Shown here: positions 7,731 to 15,452 of the stretch, one piece after another
Layout of the letters: each line of letters starts with the position of its first letter
How positions within the stretch are numbered: the stretch's first letter is position 1
DNA from: Methanolobus sp. UBA118
GTDB lineage: Archaea > Halobacteriota > Methanosarcinia > Methanosarcinales > Methanosarcinaceae
NCBI GenBank assembly: GCA_002508635.1
Contig: DACO01000131.1
Coordinates: forward strand, 1 to 31,223
Length of the DNA stretch: 31,223 nucleotides
Direction: 5' to 3'
Translations under genes and position numbers: made by a program
The notes under the pieces: generated by a model
What the model was told of the DNA's origin: nothing
The model's database searches: none
What the model saw: only the letters and a program-made list of their open reading frames with translations

Positions 7731-8516
7731 TTGAAGAAGTCAATACTCGATATTCTTTTTGCTTCTGAAAAAAGGAAGAATGTTATGTTGCTGCTGAAAG
7801 ACTGTCCTCAGGAAATGAATTTCTTGCTCGATAATCTTGATACTTCAAGGCAGGCATTGCTTCCGCAGATGAAGATACTGAAAGAACGGGATCTTATTTT
7901 TCAATCGGATGATTCATACGGACTGACAAATACCGGAAGGCTGATAGCTAACTCAATGAAGCCCTTCATAGATACCATTGAAACTCTTGATGCTAACAGT
8001 TACTATTTCGCACAACATAATGTAGATGGCATTCCTGAACATCTACTGAAGCGAATAAACGAGATAAGGGGTTTTACTCTTGTAGAACCTGATCATGTAA
8101 ATTCCATTGAATTGAATACAGATCATCTTGAAGATTGTCTAAGATCTAAAGCGGTTTATTTTGTATATACCTTCATGCATCCGGGAGCTAAATCCGTTCT
8201 GGATCAGCTGGTTGATAAGGGTATCCAAGTTTCAATTATTTTTTCCAAAGAGCTTGCTAAGAAAATAATCCATGAGATGTATGATGCATGTAAATCTAGC
8301 CTGGAACTTGAAAATGTTAATATGTATATATATGAAAAAGAGCCGGAAATTTCATCGGTCACAGTAAGTGATAATGGCTTCCTGTTGAGGTTGTTTTTGA
8401 AGAACAATGAATTCAGCAATAAACAGATCCTATGTTACGGCCCGGAAGGACGTCAGTGGGCTAAAGAGCTTTATGATCATTACCTGAAAGACGCAAAACC
8501 GATAACTGAAATTTAG
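7731..8516 (+). CDS. Winged-helix transcriptional regulator with FilR1-type domain
   Basis: This 261-residue protein has an N-terminal winged helix (about 1-75; the recognition helix region reads NLDTSRQALLPQMKILKERDLI, then a wing ending GLTNTGRLIA). A C-terminal domain (about 125-255) follows, of the kind first named DUF1724 and later FilR1, found mostly in methanogens. Characterised relatives influence methanogenesis or cell-growth genes, but ligands are mostly unknown. Translation starts at TTG with GGGTGGT 5 bases upstream; no ATG fits the N-terminal fold. It follows the ABC transporter by 131 bases in the same direction. It ends in TAG, one of two amber stops in the window. Confidence 0.85.
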   Translation: MKKSILDILFASEKRKNVMLLLKDCPQEMNFLLDNLDTSRQALLPQMKILKERDLIFQSDDSYGLTNTGRLIANSMKPFIDTIETLDANSYYFAQHNVDGIPEHLLKRINEIRGFTLVEPDHVNSIELNTDHLEDCLRSKAVYFVYTFMHPGAKSVLDQLVDKGIQVSIIFSKELAKKIIHEMYDACKSSLELENVNMYIYEKEPEISSVTVSDNGFLLRLFLKNNEFSNKQILCYGPEGRQWAKELYDHYLKDAKPITEI

Positions 8517-8658
8517 TTATTTAGTTTTTCATTTATGCCATGTAGCATGCTGTTTTTTTTGATTTAGGATAGTTATATATTCATGCATTTTCTGCATTAA
8601 TATCATTTTACAATGGCTCTTTAAGAATTTAAGGGCATTTTAAAATTAAAAGAAGAAA

Positions 8659-8916
8659 GTGTTATATTACAGTTCTTCAATAATTTATTTACGAAAAGTC
8701 CAAGAAAAAGCGCATCTGCAAGTTATATTAGGGGGAATTCCGATTGGCTGGTGTTCACGGGAATCGGAAACATACTATTCGAATAACTGCGATGCAGTCC
8801 ATGTTAAGTCTTCACTTGTGGGAATGGGTGTTGGTTCAATAATATATGGGTCTTGTGGGAAAGAGGCCATATCACATCATATCTTCAATGCTTGTTTTCA
8901 TTTTGATATTAAATGA
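8659..8916 (+). CDS. Doubtful small ORF, unrecognised
   Basis: A GTG-started frame of 85 codons has no convincing ribosome binding site (only AGAAGAAAG). The protein has no family I recognise. Glycine- and cysteine-bearing stretches (CDAVHVKSSLVGMGVGS, then YGSCGKE) look more protein-like than random, but another frame of the same DNA also reads plausibly (FFNNLFTKSPRK followed by a stop), which suggests decayed coding DNA. A perfect hairpin follows at 8932-8954. It may be a small orphan gene or a gene remnant. Confidence 0.25.
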   Translation: MLYYSSSIIYLRKVQEKAHLQVILGGIPIGWCSRESETYYSNNCDAVHVKSSLVGMGVGSIIYGSCGKEAISHHIFNACFHFDIK

Positions 8917-8931
8917 TACATTGGCTGCGTC

Positions 8932-8954
8932 AATTTAGCATTATTTGCTAAATT
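8932..8954. repeat. Perfect 9-bp inverted repeat (hairpin)
   Basis: AATTTAGCA (8932-8940) and TGCTAAATT (8946-8954) are exact reverse complements around a 5-base TTATT loop. It lies 16 bases after the doubtful small ORF and about 125 before the next gene. There is no T-run after it, so a regulatory site or RNA hairpin is as likely as a terminator. Confidence 0.5.
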
Positions 8955-9080
8955 CTCCATAACTTACAGATGTACTTGCGGATATTGAGAGTATCGAATA
9001 TAATGATAAGAATCGAAAATCAAAATGAAGAGAATCTGTCTAGTTTAAAGTTAGGAAGGATTACAGAATTGGTGGTTTGA

Positions 9081-9377
9081 ATGGGATTGTTTAGTAGCTT
9101 AGTCTTTGCTGTATTGAATGTTTTCAAAGAAGCTCAAGAAAGTCAAATAACTATGGAACAGGTAAAAAAGCAAGAACAAAGAGCTATAAATCCAGCAGAA
9201 CGTGTAAGAATTAATAAGATACAAAATAAAGCACGTAAAACATGTGAGTGTGCTGAAATCGTCTTACCGGAACAGAAAATAAATGACGGAACTCCCTCTA
9301 ACTTTTGTCCCAAAATAGGACATGAATGTGTGTATATGCAGAACTCGAACAGATGCTGGTTTGGATACGACAATTGA
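9081..9377 (+). CDS. Small cysteine-bearing hypothetical protein
   Basis: This 98-residue protein is unrecognised. The start is well supported: ATG preceded by GGTGG at 9071-9075. The N-terminus is hydrophobic (residues 2-15) and could be a membrane-associating helix. A charged helix rich in Gln, Glu and Lys follows (20-50). The C-terminal third has five cysteines (C55, C57, C76, C83, C92) with a closing aromatic motif CWFGYD. Four or five cysteines in 40 residues suggest a small zinc- or iron-sulfur-binding knuckle, but no known spacing matches. Neighbours give no functional hint. The gene is probably real; the function is unknown. Confidence 0.6.
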   Translation: MGLFSSLVFAVLNVFKEAQESQITMEQVKKQEQRAINPAERVRINKIQNKARKTCECAEIVLPEQKINDGTPSNFCPKIGHECVYMQNSNRCWFGYDN

Positions 9378-9647
9378 TACTATTTATTTGAATAGCTTTT
9401 ACTTTGTAAGAAATACTTCCTCTTTATTTTGCAAATAATGATTTAGAAAAAAAGGTGAAGCCCCAAAGTGTTACTCTGTACCGAAGTAGGAAATAAATAG
9501 GGTTTTTTCCAGATTGGAACTCTGGAGCTTCCATTTATTAAAACAATAATTTCTGCTAACCATGATATATTTAAATTAAAAAGCCATGTTAAAATTAAGA
9601 AAGGGAAATGGTTTATTCTTTTGACATATAAACCAATATGACAACTC
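9378..9647. other. AT-rich stretch without a supported gene
   Basis: I see no gene here. A minus-strand frame (9443-9691) is open but hydrophobic and unlike any family, lacks a ribosome binding site, and runs into the inverted-repeat element at 9648. Together with that element and the bases up to 9856, this makes a gene-free stretch of about 480 bases. Confidence 0.5.
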
Positions 9648-9768
9648 GGCTCTGTAGAAAGTCTTGAAAGAATCAATATCTGTGGGTACACTGGAATCTT
9701 CGATATTGTTTACTGCACACGAAATTTTTAATCTTAGATCTCATAAATTCAAGGGTTTCTACAGAGCT
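9648..9768. mobile_element. 121-bp MITE-like element with 21-bp terminal inverted repeats
   Basis: The left end GGCTCTGTAGAAAGTCTTGAA (9648-9668) and the reverse complement of the right end (9748-9768) match at 18 of 21 positions, sharing GCTCTGTAGAAA and CTTGAA. Ends of this type (CTGTAGAAACCCTTGA) resemble insertion-sequence termini that I recall from Methanosarcina genomes. The 79-base interior has no open frame, so this is a non-autonomous miniature element or an internally deleted IS. I see no clear target-site duplication (flanks ...ACAACTC and TCTTATT...), which suggests age or a different boundary. It lies 89 bases before the frameshifted acetyltransferase. Confidence 0.6.
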
Positions 9769-9856
9769 TCTTATTTTAAGCATCCTTTCTATGATTGAGA
9801 TCTCCGATCATCAGCAGTCATGTTTATTTACTTCAATATTCAATTTTCAAAAAAGT

Positions 9857-10269
9857 ATGACAATTTACAGCATCGAGGAGAAACTCCCATCAGTTGAAGA
9901 ATACATCCACCTGCGAAAATCCGTAGACTGGCCCTGCCCCAATAAAGCATCAATAGATAAGAGCCTGAATAATTCAAATTACTGCATCTGCGCTGTTGAG
10001 AACGACAGGGTCATCGGCATGTCCCGCATAGTGGGAGACGATAGTTTCATCTTCTTCATAACCGATGTGATTGTCCTGCCAGAATACCAGAATCAGGCAT
10101 CGGCACCGAACTTATGGAGAGGACAATGGCATATCTGAGAGAAAATGTGCAGGAATATTCCTACATAACCCTGATGTGTGCAAGGGGTATGGAGAGCTTC
10201 TATGAGAAGTTTGGCTTTTTCAGGCGGCCGACTGGTGAGTATGGGTGCGGGATGATGGTGGAGTTGTGA
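9857..10269 (+). pseudogene. GNAT N-acetyltransferase with a one-base frameshift
   Basis: The first frame, from ATG 9857 to about 10095, encodes the GNAT N-terminus (MTIYSIEEKLPSVEEYIHLRK through DVIVLPEYQNQ). From 10096 a second frame continues exactly with the acetyl-CoA loop and C-terminus (GIGTELMERTMAYLRENV to ESFYEKFGFFRRP, then MVEL and TGA). One missing G in the GG at 10096-10097 would restore Q-N-Q-G-I-G, the pantetheine-binding loop. The joined protein would be about 137 residues, normal for the family. The first frame alone ends at 10138 without the cofactor loop. It is either a recent pseudogene or a sequencing error. An upstream in-frame ATG at 9791 adds residues unlike the family. 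The substrate is unknown. Confidence 0.75.
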
Positions 10270-10288
10270 GGAAATTGACAAGCAGCTT

Positions 10289-11461
10289 TTACCTCTCAAA
10301 CAAGTCATAAAATTTCTTTTTGATAATTCGAGTTGGGTCAGCACCTTGAGATATGTATCTTATATCTTGAAGCTCTAGGGGAATGATGGTAATTCCTTCT
10401 TTCAAGCTTTCACGAATCTTCAATTTTGCATCAGAATAAGGTGTTCCAGTTAAACCTTTCTTACACAAGATGAATCCAGATTTGAGTCCTAAATCTTTTA
10501 TTTTAGTAATAAACACACTCATGTCTGGTGCGGAAAAAGGAGTTTCTCTATTTCGGCATTCAACAATAAGAGGAGAACCTAATTTTTCGAAAAAGACATC
10601 ATTTCTTTCGTTAGAAATTAGCAAATCAATTTCTTCGGCAAATCCTCTTAAGTTTCTTTTTTCAACATGGAATCCATCTATACCATCAAAAACATAAGCA
10701 CCTAAATCTTCCATAGTTTGCATTTTTTGTTTATTTGTTTGGCTCTTTTTTGTTTTTAGCAAGAGTTCCAGTAGATGCTCATCATAATTTTCTTCATATA
10801 CATAGTATGGGTCTCGAGTTTCTTCGTCTAATATTTTGGCAATGTACCAATTTCTTTTGTTTCTGATATCGCCCCATGAAATACACTCAGCTCTATCACC
10901 GATTGTTTCTTTAAAATAAACAAAGAAATCTTCAAAAGAAACAATGACTTTTTGATGCTCTTCGTGTGTTTCACTTAAGAAATTATGCAAAAAATCTTTC
11001 ATTTCTTGATCTGCTTTTTCATTTTCTTCATCTTCGTTCCAATCTTGCCACAAAACAGCCTTTTTTGTATTTCCAGATTGGACGATAAAATCATAATGCG
11101 GTTGATCACAGATATCAATTAGATAGTAATCCATATCTTCAAACAAATTTATGATACAATCCACATACTCTTCATGTGAACGAGGCCAAAAGAATCCTCG
11201 GTTCCAAAAGTGTAATCTTTTAGATTTATATTGACTATCAATGATTAACTCATCTTGGTCCATAACCTCAAAAAGGTCTTTCCTTAAATCCCTTATTTCT
11301 TTTTGATTCATCTCCTTTCCATCGATTCTTTCTACGTACATTTCATTGTGATCATCGAAAGCATCGTAAATATTATACCACAAATGTGCAACACTATTAC
11401 CATCTAATCGGAAACGGTTGTCAAAAATGAATCTATATGTGTAATGGGATGAATCTGACAT
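10289..11461 (-). CDS. PD-(D/E)XK (Mrr-like) nuclease-domain protein with unknown N-terminal region
   Basis: Read from the ATG at 11461, which has GAGGA 8 bases upstream, this is a 390-residue protein; a TTG at 11476 is the longer alternative. Residues about 247-385 resemble Mrr-like PD-(D/E)XK nucleases: an EEIDLLI strand (D279), the core LIVECRNR (E301-x-R303, with Arg for the usual Lys), then a helix and GFILCKKGLTGTPYSDAKLKIRE. The first 240 residues, rich in Asp, Glu, Tyr and Trp, match nothing I recognise. The gene is clearly more AT-rich than its neighbours, solitary, and close to an IS-like element. DNA cleavage in defence is a reasonable guess; there is no methyltransferase or helicase partner. 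The domain call is from motif reading only. Confidence 0.65.
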   Translation of the reverse strand: MSDSSHYTYRFIFDNRFRLDGNSVAHLWYNIYDAFDDHNEMYVERIDGKEMNQKEIRDLRKDLFEVMDQDELIIDSQYKSKRLHFWNRGFFWPRSHEEYVDCIINLFEDMDYYLIDICDQPHYDFIVQSGNTKKAVLWQDWNEDEENEKADQEMKDFLHNFLSETHEEHQKVIVSFEDFFVYFKETIGDRAECISWGDIRNKRNWYIAKILDEETRDPYYVYEENYDEHLLELLLKTKKSQTNKQKMQTMEDLGAYVFDGIDGFHVEKRNLRGFAEEIDLLISNERNDVFFEKLGSPLIVECRNRETPFSAPDMSVFITKIKDLGLKSGFILCKKGLTGTPYSDAKLKIRESLKEGITIIPLELQDIRYISQGADPTRIIKKKFYDLFER

Positions 11462-11596
11462 AGAATCTTTCCTCAAAAATTAAACTCAATTACGTCCATT
11501 AAAATTAATTTATTTATAGTTTTACTTTTTCATTTTCAACTTAAAAGTAAGTAAATAATGCATAACATTATCTAGATATTTGGCTTAAAAATAATT

Positions 11597-12304
11597 ATGG
11601 ATGACGTAATCCCCAAAATCAAACAAGACCTCGAACAATGCGCCGACGAAAAAACAAGAGCCAACTCAACTCGTTTTTTCAAAGAAGAAGTCAAGTCTTA
11701 CGGCGTAAAAACAGCCGCCGTCAAAAAAATAGCAAAGAAGTACTTCAAAGCCATATCTGACCAGAGCAAGCCCGAGATATTCACGCTCTGCGAGGACCTT
11801 CTCAGCTCGGATTACATGGAAGAATCATTTATTGCATTCGAATGGTCATACTATCTGAAAAAACAGTACGAACCCGGGGATTTTGCTGTTTTTGAGAGAT
11901 GGGTCGGGGATTATGTGAACAACTGGGCAAAATGCGATACCCTGTGCAATCATACTATAGGCACGTTCATCGATATGTATCCCGAATACATCGGATCACT
12001 CAAGAAGTGGACGGCTTCTGATAACCGCTGGTACAGACGTGCCGCTGCTGTCACGCTTATACTGCCTGCACGCAGGGGAGATTTCCTAAATGATGTGCTG
12101 GAGATAGCTGACATGCTGCTGACAGATGAAGATGATCTTGTGCAGAAGGGATATGGCTGGATGCTCAAGGAAGCCAGTAAGCAGCATCAGCAGGAGATCT
12201 TCAATTATGTCATGAAGAACAAAAAGGTAATGCCACGTACTGCACTGAGGTATTCCATCGAGAAAATGCCAAAAGATCTGAGGGCCAAGGCTATGGAAAA
12301 GTGA
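11597..12304 (+). CDS. alkD: DNA alkylation repair glycosylase, AlkD-type HEAT-repeat protein
   Basis: This 235-residue all-helical protein of the AlkC/AlkD superfamily removes positively charged alkylpurines (3-methyladenine, 7-methylguanine) from DNA by trapping the damaged duplex rather than flipping the base. The Bacillus AlkD residues W109, D113, R148 and W187 have counterparts W110, D114 (in NNWAKCDTLC), R147 or R148 (in NRWYRRAA) and W188 (in GYGWMLKEAS). The length is that of the family. No ribosome binding site is evident before the ATG, so the message may be leaderless. It converges with the endonuclease III gene 39 bases away, which could process the abasic sites it makes. Confidence 0.9.
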   Translation: MDDVIPKIKQDLEQCADEKTRANSTRFFKEEVKSYGVKTAAVKKIAKKYFKAISDQSKPEIFTLCEDLLSSDYMEESFIAFEWSYYLKKQYEPGDFAVFERWVGDYVNNWAKCDTLCNHTIGTFIDMYPEYIGSLKKWTASDNRWYRRAAAVTLILPARRGDFLNDVLEIADMLLTDEDDLVQKGYGWMLKEASKQHQQEIFNYVMKNKKVMPRTALRYSIEKMPKDLRAKAMEK

Positions 12305-12343
12305 TAAATTTAGGTTAAATCCGGAGTCCTGTATTTCTTATTC

Positions 12344-13000
12344 TCATACTCTGCTTGATGGACACAGCTTATTGACCACACAGATCTCACATTTTGGTTT
12401 GCGTGCGATACAGACATTACGGCCGTGGAGTATCAGTGTCATTGAGAGGGTTTCCAGCTCCTCTCTTTCTGCAATGGACATCAGGTCCAGTTCTATCTTT
12501 TCGGGGTCTGTTTCCTGTGTAAAGCCAAGGCGCCGGGAGAGGCGTTTTACATGGGTATCCACCGCAATTCCCTCTATCTTTCCGAAGGCCCTTGAGAGTA
12601 CAATGTTTGCGGTCTTGCGTCCGACGCCGTGGAGTTGCAGCAGGCCTTGCATGGTGTCGGGTACCTGCCCGTTAAACTCCGTAAGCATGAGCTGTGCACT
12701 CCCGATTATATGCTTTGCTTTCTGGCGGTAGAAACCTGTGGAGTAAATATCCTTTCCGAATTCGCTGATATCCGCACTTGCGTAGTCCTCGACTGTGCGG
12801 TACTTTTTGAACAGGGTTTTTGTGACCTGGTTCACCTGACGGTCCGTGGACTGTGCCGAAAGTATCGTTGCTACCAGGAGTTCCAGTTCATTCTTAAAAT
12901 GCAGAGCAGGTGCTGCATCCGGGTATTCCTGCTTCAGCAGTTTGAATATACGCTCGAAATTGGCCGTGTTATCAGCTACGGCAGGGACTTCCTTTGCCAT
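12344..13000 (-). CDS. nth: Endonuclease III (base-excision repair glycosylase/AP lyase)
   Basis: This is a helix-hairpin-helix DNA glycosylase with AP-lyase activity that removes oxidised pyrimidines. The HhH motif LHGVGRKTANIV carries the catalytic lysine (K129 from the chosen start), and VDTHVKRL supplies the catalytic aspartate (D148). The C-terminal 4Fe-4S loop is complete: C-x6-C-x2-C-x5-C in CIARKPKCEICVVNKLC. I chose the ATG at 13000 (218 residues), which gives the normal family N-terminus. The frame is open up to a GTG at 13060, which would add 20 unusual hydrophobic residues. No ribosome binding site is seen at either. It converges with alkD and is followed upstream by the por operon on the same strand. 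Confidence 0.93.
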   Translation of the reverse strand: MAKEVPAVADNTANFERIFKLLKQEYPDAAPALHFKNELELLVATILSAQSTDRQVNQVTKTLFKKYRTVEDYASADISEFGKDIYSTGFYRQKAKHIIGSAQLMLTEFNGQVPDTMQGLLQLHGVGRKTANIVLSRAFGKIEGIAVDTHVKRLSRRLGFTQETDPEKIELDLMSIAEREELETLSMTLILHGRNVCIARKPKCEICVVNKLCPSSRV

Positions 13001-13099
13001 GTTGAGTATAATTAGTGAAGAATGGTTGTAACTAATATTCAGAAACCCGGTTATTTCCACTGCACATTAAAATAAAAATAGAATAATAAAGAGAGGATT

Positions 13100-13981
13100 T
13101 TACAATCCGTACTCTTCAATGTTCATGTTGGCAATATCCTGGATCTTGGCTATCTCTTCCTCGCCGCCTTCCATAGTGAAAAGGTGCTTGAAACGGCGCT
13201 GCATCTTGAGATAGTCCTCAACAGGTGCCTTTACCTTGCCTATCTTCCTTACTTTGGTAACAACACCGTTCTCCATTTCATAGAGTGGCCAGAGACCTGT
13301 CTTTACAGCCATCTTGGCAACTTCTACTGTCTTGGAAGTGTCGAATCCCCATCCAGTGGTACATGGCGCATGGCAGTGGATGTAGGTCGGGCCCTCGATC
13401 TCTGTGGCCTTCTTCACCTTTGCGATCATGTCTTTCGGATATGCAAGGGATGTTGTGGCAACGTATGGTGAGCCGTGTGCTGCGATAATTGCAGGCATGT
13501 TCTTCTTCGGTCTTGGGTTACCGAAGGAGACCTTACCTGCCGGACTTGTGGTAGTGGATGCGTTGTAAGGTGTAGCACCACTTCTCTGCACACCGGTATT
13601 CATGTATGCCTCGTTGTCGATACATACATATGTGAAATCGTGTCCTCTTTCAAAGGCACCGGATATTGCCTGCAGGCCGATATCCAGGGTAGCACCGTCT
13701 CCGCCCATTGCGATTACCTTTGTTTTTTCCTTCTTGCCCAGTGCCTTAAGTCCTGCTTCGATTCCTGAAGCTACAGCACCTGCATTCTCGAAAAGTGAGT
13801 GTATCCAGGGTACGTCCCAGGATGTCTCAGGATATGGTGTTGTCATAACCTCAAGGCAACCGGTAGGACTTACAACTATACAGTTGTCCCCGGCACCCAT
13901 GAGGGTGAACTTAGCAGCCATTGCGTCACAGCAACCTGCACATCCGCTGTGTCCCGGTGCTAAAAGTGATATCTGATTCAT
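13100..13981 (-). CDS. porB: Pyruvate:ferredoxin oxidoreductase beta subunit
   Basis: This is the thiamine-diphosphate-binding subunit (293 residues) of the heterotetrameric pyruvate synthase, which in methanogens makes pyruvate from acetyl-CoA, CO2 and reduced ferredoxin for biosynthesis. Cluster-binding cysteines lie in HSGCAGCCDAM (C14 and C17, with an extra C18) and in HAPCTTGW. The thiamine-diphosphate motif is GGDGATLDIG followed by CIDNEAYMNTG. It is the last gene of porGDAB. Its ATG overlaps the porA stop by four bases (ATGA), with GGAGGA upstream, so translation is probably coupled. Confidence 0.96.
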   Translation of the reverse strand: MNQISLLAPGHSGCAGCCDAMAAKFTLMGAGDNCIVVSPTGCLEVMTTPYPETSWDVPWIHSLFENAGAVASGIEAGLKALGKKEKTKVIAMGGDGATLDIGLQAISGAFERGHDFTYVCIDNEAYMNTGVQRSGATPYNASTTTSPAGKVSFGNPRPKKNMPAIIAAHGSPYVATTSLAYPKDMIAKVKKATEIEGPTYIHCHAPCTTGWGFDTSKTVEVAKMAVKTGLWPLYEMENGVVTKVRKIGKVKAPVEDYLKMQRRFKHLFTMEGGEEEIAKIQDIANMNIEEYGL

Positions 13982-15192
13982 ACCAGTTCCTCCTTCAGAT
14001 CGGTAAACTGACTCTCTGTCTTAATACCTGATTTCATAATTTCCTTTGCATCATCGATGATCTTATCGATAGTGCTTGTTGGTATGTCACGTCCTCCGTG
14101 ACCGATCATGTAACCTGTAACAGGTACATCGATGTCGGTGTTGTACAGGACGGACTTTGTCTCAATGAAAAGTGCACCTGCATTCATACCGAGTGAGATG
14201 TTCTTGTCAAGGACAACAACGACCTTGGCATCCTTGATAACATTCTTGATAGCTTCTGCAGGGAATGGTCTGAACGCCCTGACCTTCAGGAGTCCTACCT
14301 TGACATTGTTCTCCCTGAGGCGGTCGATAACATCCTTGATGGTTCCGACAATGGAACCCATAGCCATTATTATGATATCCGCATCCTCGGTCTGGTACTC
14401 GTCTATGAGTCCGCCGAAGTATCTGCCGTACATGTCAGAGAACTCGTCTGCAACCGTCTCTATCTTCTTCAGGGCAGTCTGCATTGCCTGCTCCTGCAGG
14501 TACCTGAACTCAGTGTAATAATTAGGATCTGCGAATGCACCGAATGTCAGAGGGTTGCTCGGGTCAAGTGTACGCTCCGGGTTGAACGGTGGCAGGAACT
14601 CATCTGTGATGTCCTGCTCGAGAAGTACAACAGGTTCGTAGACATGTGAAAGGATAAAACCATCCATACATGCCATGGAAGGCATCATTATATCCTTGTC
14701 CTCAGATATCTTGAATAGCTGGGCTGTCATGTCAGAGGCTTCCTGTATGTTCTCGGCATAAAGCTGTATCCAGCCGGTATCTCTCTGTGCGATGGAATCC
14801 TGCTGGTCGTTCCAGATGCTGATAGGAGCACTTACAGCCCTGTTGGCAACGGTCATCACAATAGGCAGCCTCATTCCTGAAACGTTGAACAGTACTTCAT
14901 GCATGAGTTCAAGACCCTGGGATGTTGTGGCCGAGTAGGACCTTGCTCCCACTGCTGATGATCCGACCAGTGCTGAGAGTGCTGAGAATTCTGATTCCAC
15001 GTTGATGTATTCACAGTTTGGTATCTCACCGTCAGCCATGAACTGTGAAAGGTCTTCCACGATATGGGTCTGCGGAGTAATTGGATAAGCTGAGATTACA
15101 TTTGGTCTGCATACCTTTACAGAGTGTGCAACGGCATAGGAACCTTCCACAACCACCATTTTGCTTTTATCCATTGTCGTTTCACGTGGCAT
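13978..15192 (-). CDS. porA: Pyruvate:ferredoxin oxidoreductase alpha subunit
   Basis: This 404-residue alpha subunit begins MPRETTMDKSKMVVVEG. The family's pyrimidine-binding segment is AYPITPQTHIVEDLSQF, followed by ESEFSALSALVGSSAVGARS and TTSQGLELMHE. The C-terminal region has the transketolase-C-like fold (VGLLKVRAFRPFPAE). I chose the ATG at 15192, which has GGAGGAGAAATA before it and shares one base with the porD stop. The frame extends upstream to 15255, but that part is the overlapping porD sequence and unlike PorA. It forms the pyruvate-binding core with PorB. Confidence 0.95.
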   Translation of the reverse strand: MPRETTMDKSKMVVVEGSYAVAHSVKVCRPNVISAYPITPQTHIVEDLSQFMADGEIPNCEYINVESEFSALSALVGSSAVGARSYSATTSQGLELMHEVLFNVSGMRLPIVMTVANRAVSAPISIWNDQQDSIAQRDTGWIQLYAENIQEASDMTAQLFKISEDKDIMMPSMACMDGFILSHVYEPVVLLEQDITDEFLPPFNPERTLDPSNPLTFGAFADPNYYTEFRYLQEQAMQTALKKIETVADEFSDMYGRYFGGLIDEYQTEDADIIIMAMGSIVGTIKDVIDRLRENNVKVGLLKVRAFRPFPAEAIKNVIKDAKVVVVLDKNISLGMNAGALFIETKSVLYNTDIDVPVTGYMIGHGGRDIPTSTIDKIIDDAKEIMKSGIKTESQFTDLKEELV

Positions 15193-15452
15193 TATTTCTC
15201 CTCCAGTTCCATTGTTATCGCGTCTTTCGGGCATTCGTTTGCACAGATCCCGCATCCTTTGCAGAAATCATAATCAAACTCGAAGTACCCGTCCTCTCTG
15301 GGCTTGACTGCACTGTCAGGGCAGAGCAGTTCGCATAACTTGCATTTTATGCATTTATCATAATCATAAACAGGCTTGAAGGTTCTCCATCCGCCTGTCT
15401 TGTTGGCACGGCTTGTACCTGCTTCACAAACAGCTCCGGGTACTATCTTCAT
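15192..15452 (-). CDS. porD: Pyruvate:ferredoxin oxidoreductase delta subunit (2[4Fe-4S])
   Basis: This 86-residue ferredoxin-like subunit carries two 4Fe-4S clusters that pass electrons between the PorB cluster and external ferredoxin. Ligands are C34, C37, C40, C44 and C64, C67, C70, C74, each set a standard CxxCxxCxxxCP. The N-terminal 30 residues (GGWRTFKPVYD) are typical of PorD. It overlaps porG by four bases (ATGA) and porA by one, showing tight translational coupling. Confidence 0.96.
   Translation of the reverse strand: MKIVPGAVCEAGTSRANKTGGWRTFKPVYDYDKCIKCKLCELLCPDSAVKPREDGYFEFDYDFCKGCGICANECPKDAITMELEEK

Noticed and set aside
9443..9691. 82-codon minus-strand frame
   Set aside because: It runs into the inverted-repeat element, lacks a start signal and has no recognisable domain.
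13978..15255. Longer porA starting at 15255
   Set aside because: The extra 21 residues overlap porD in another frame. The ATG at 15192 has GGAGG upstream and the normal PorA N-terminus.
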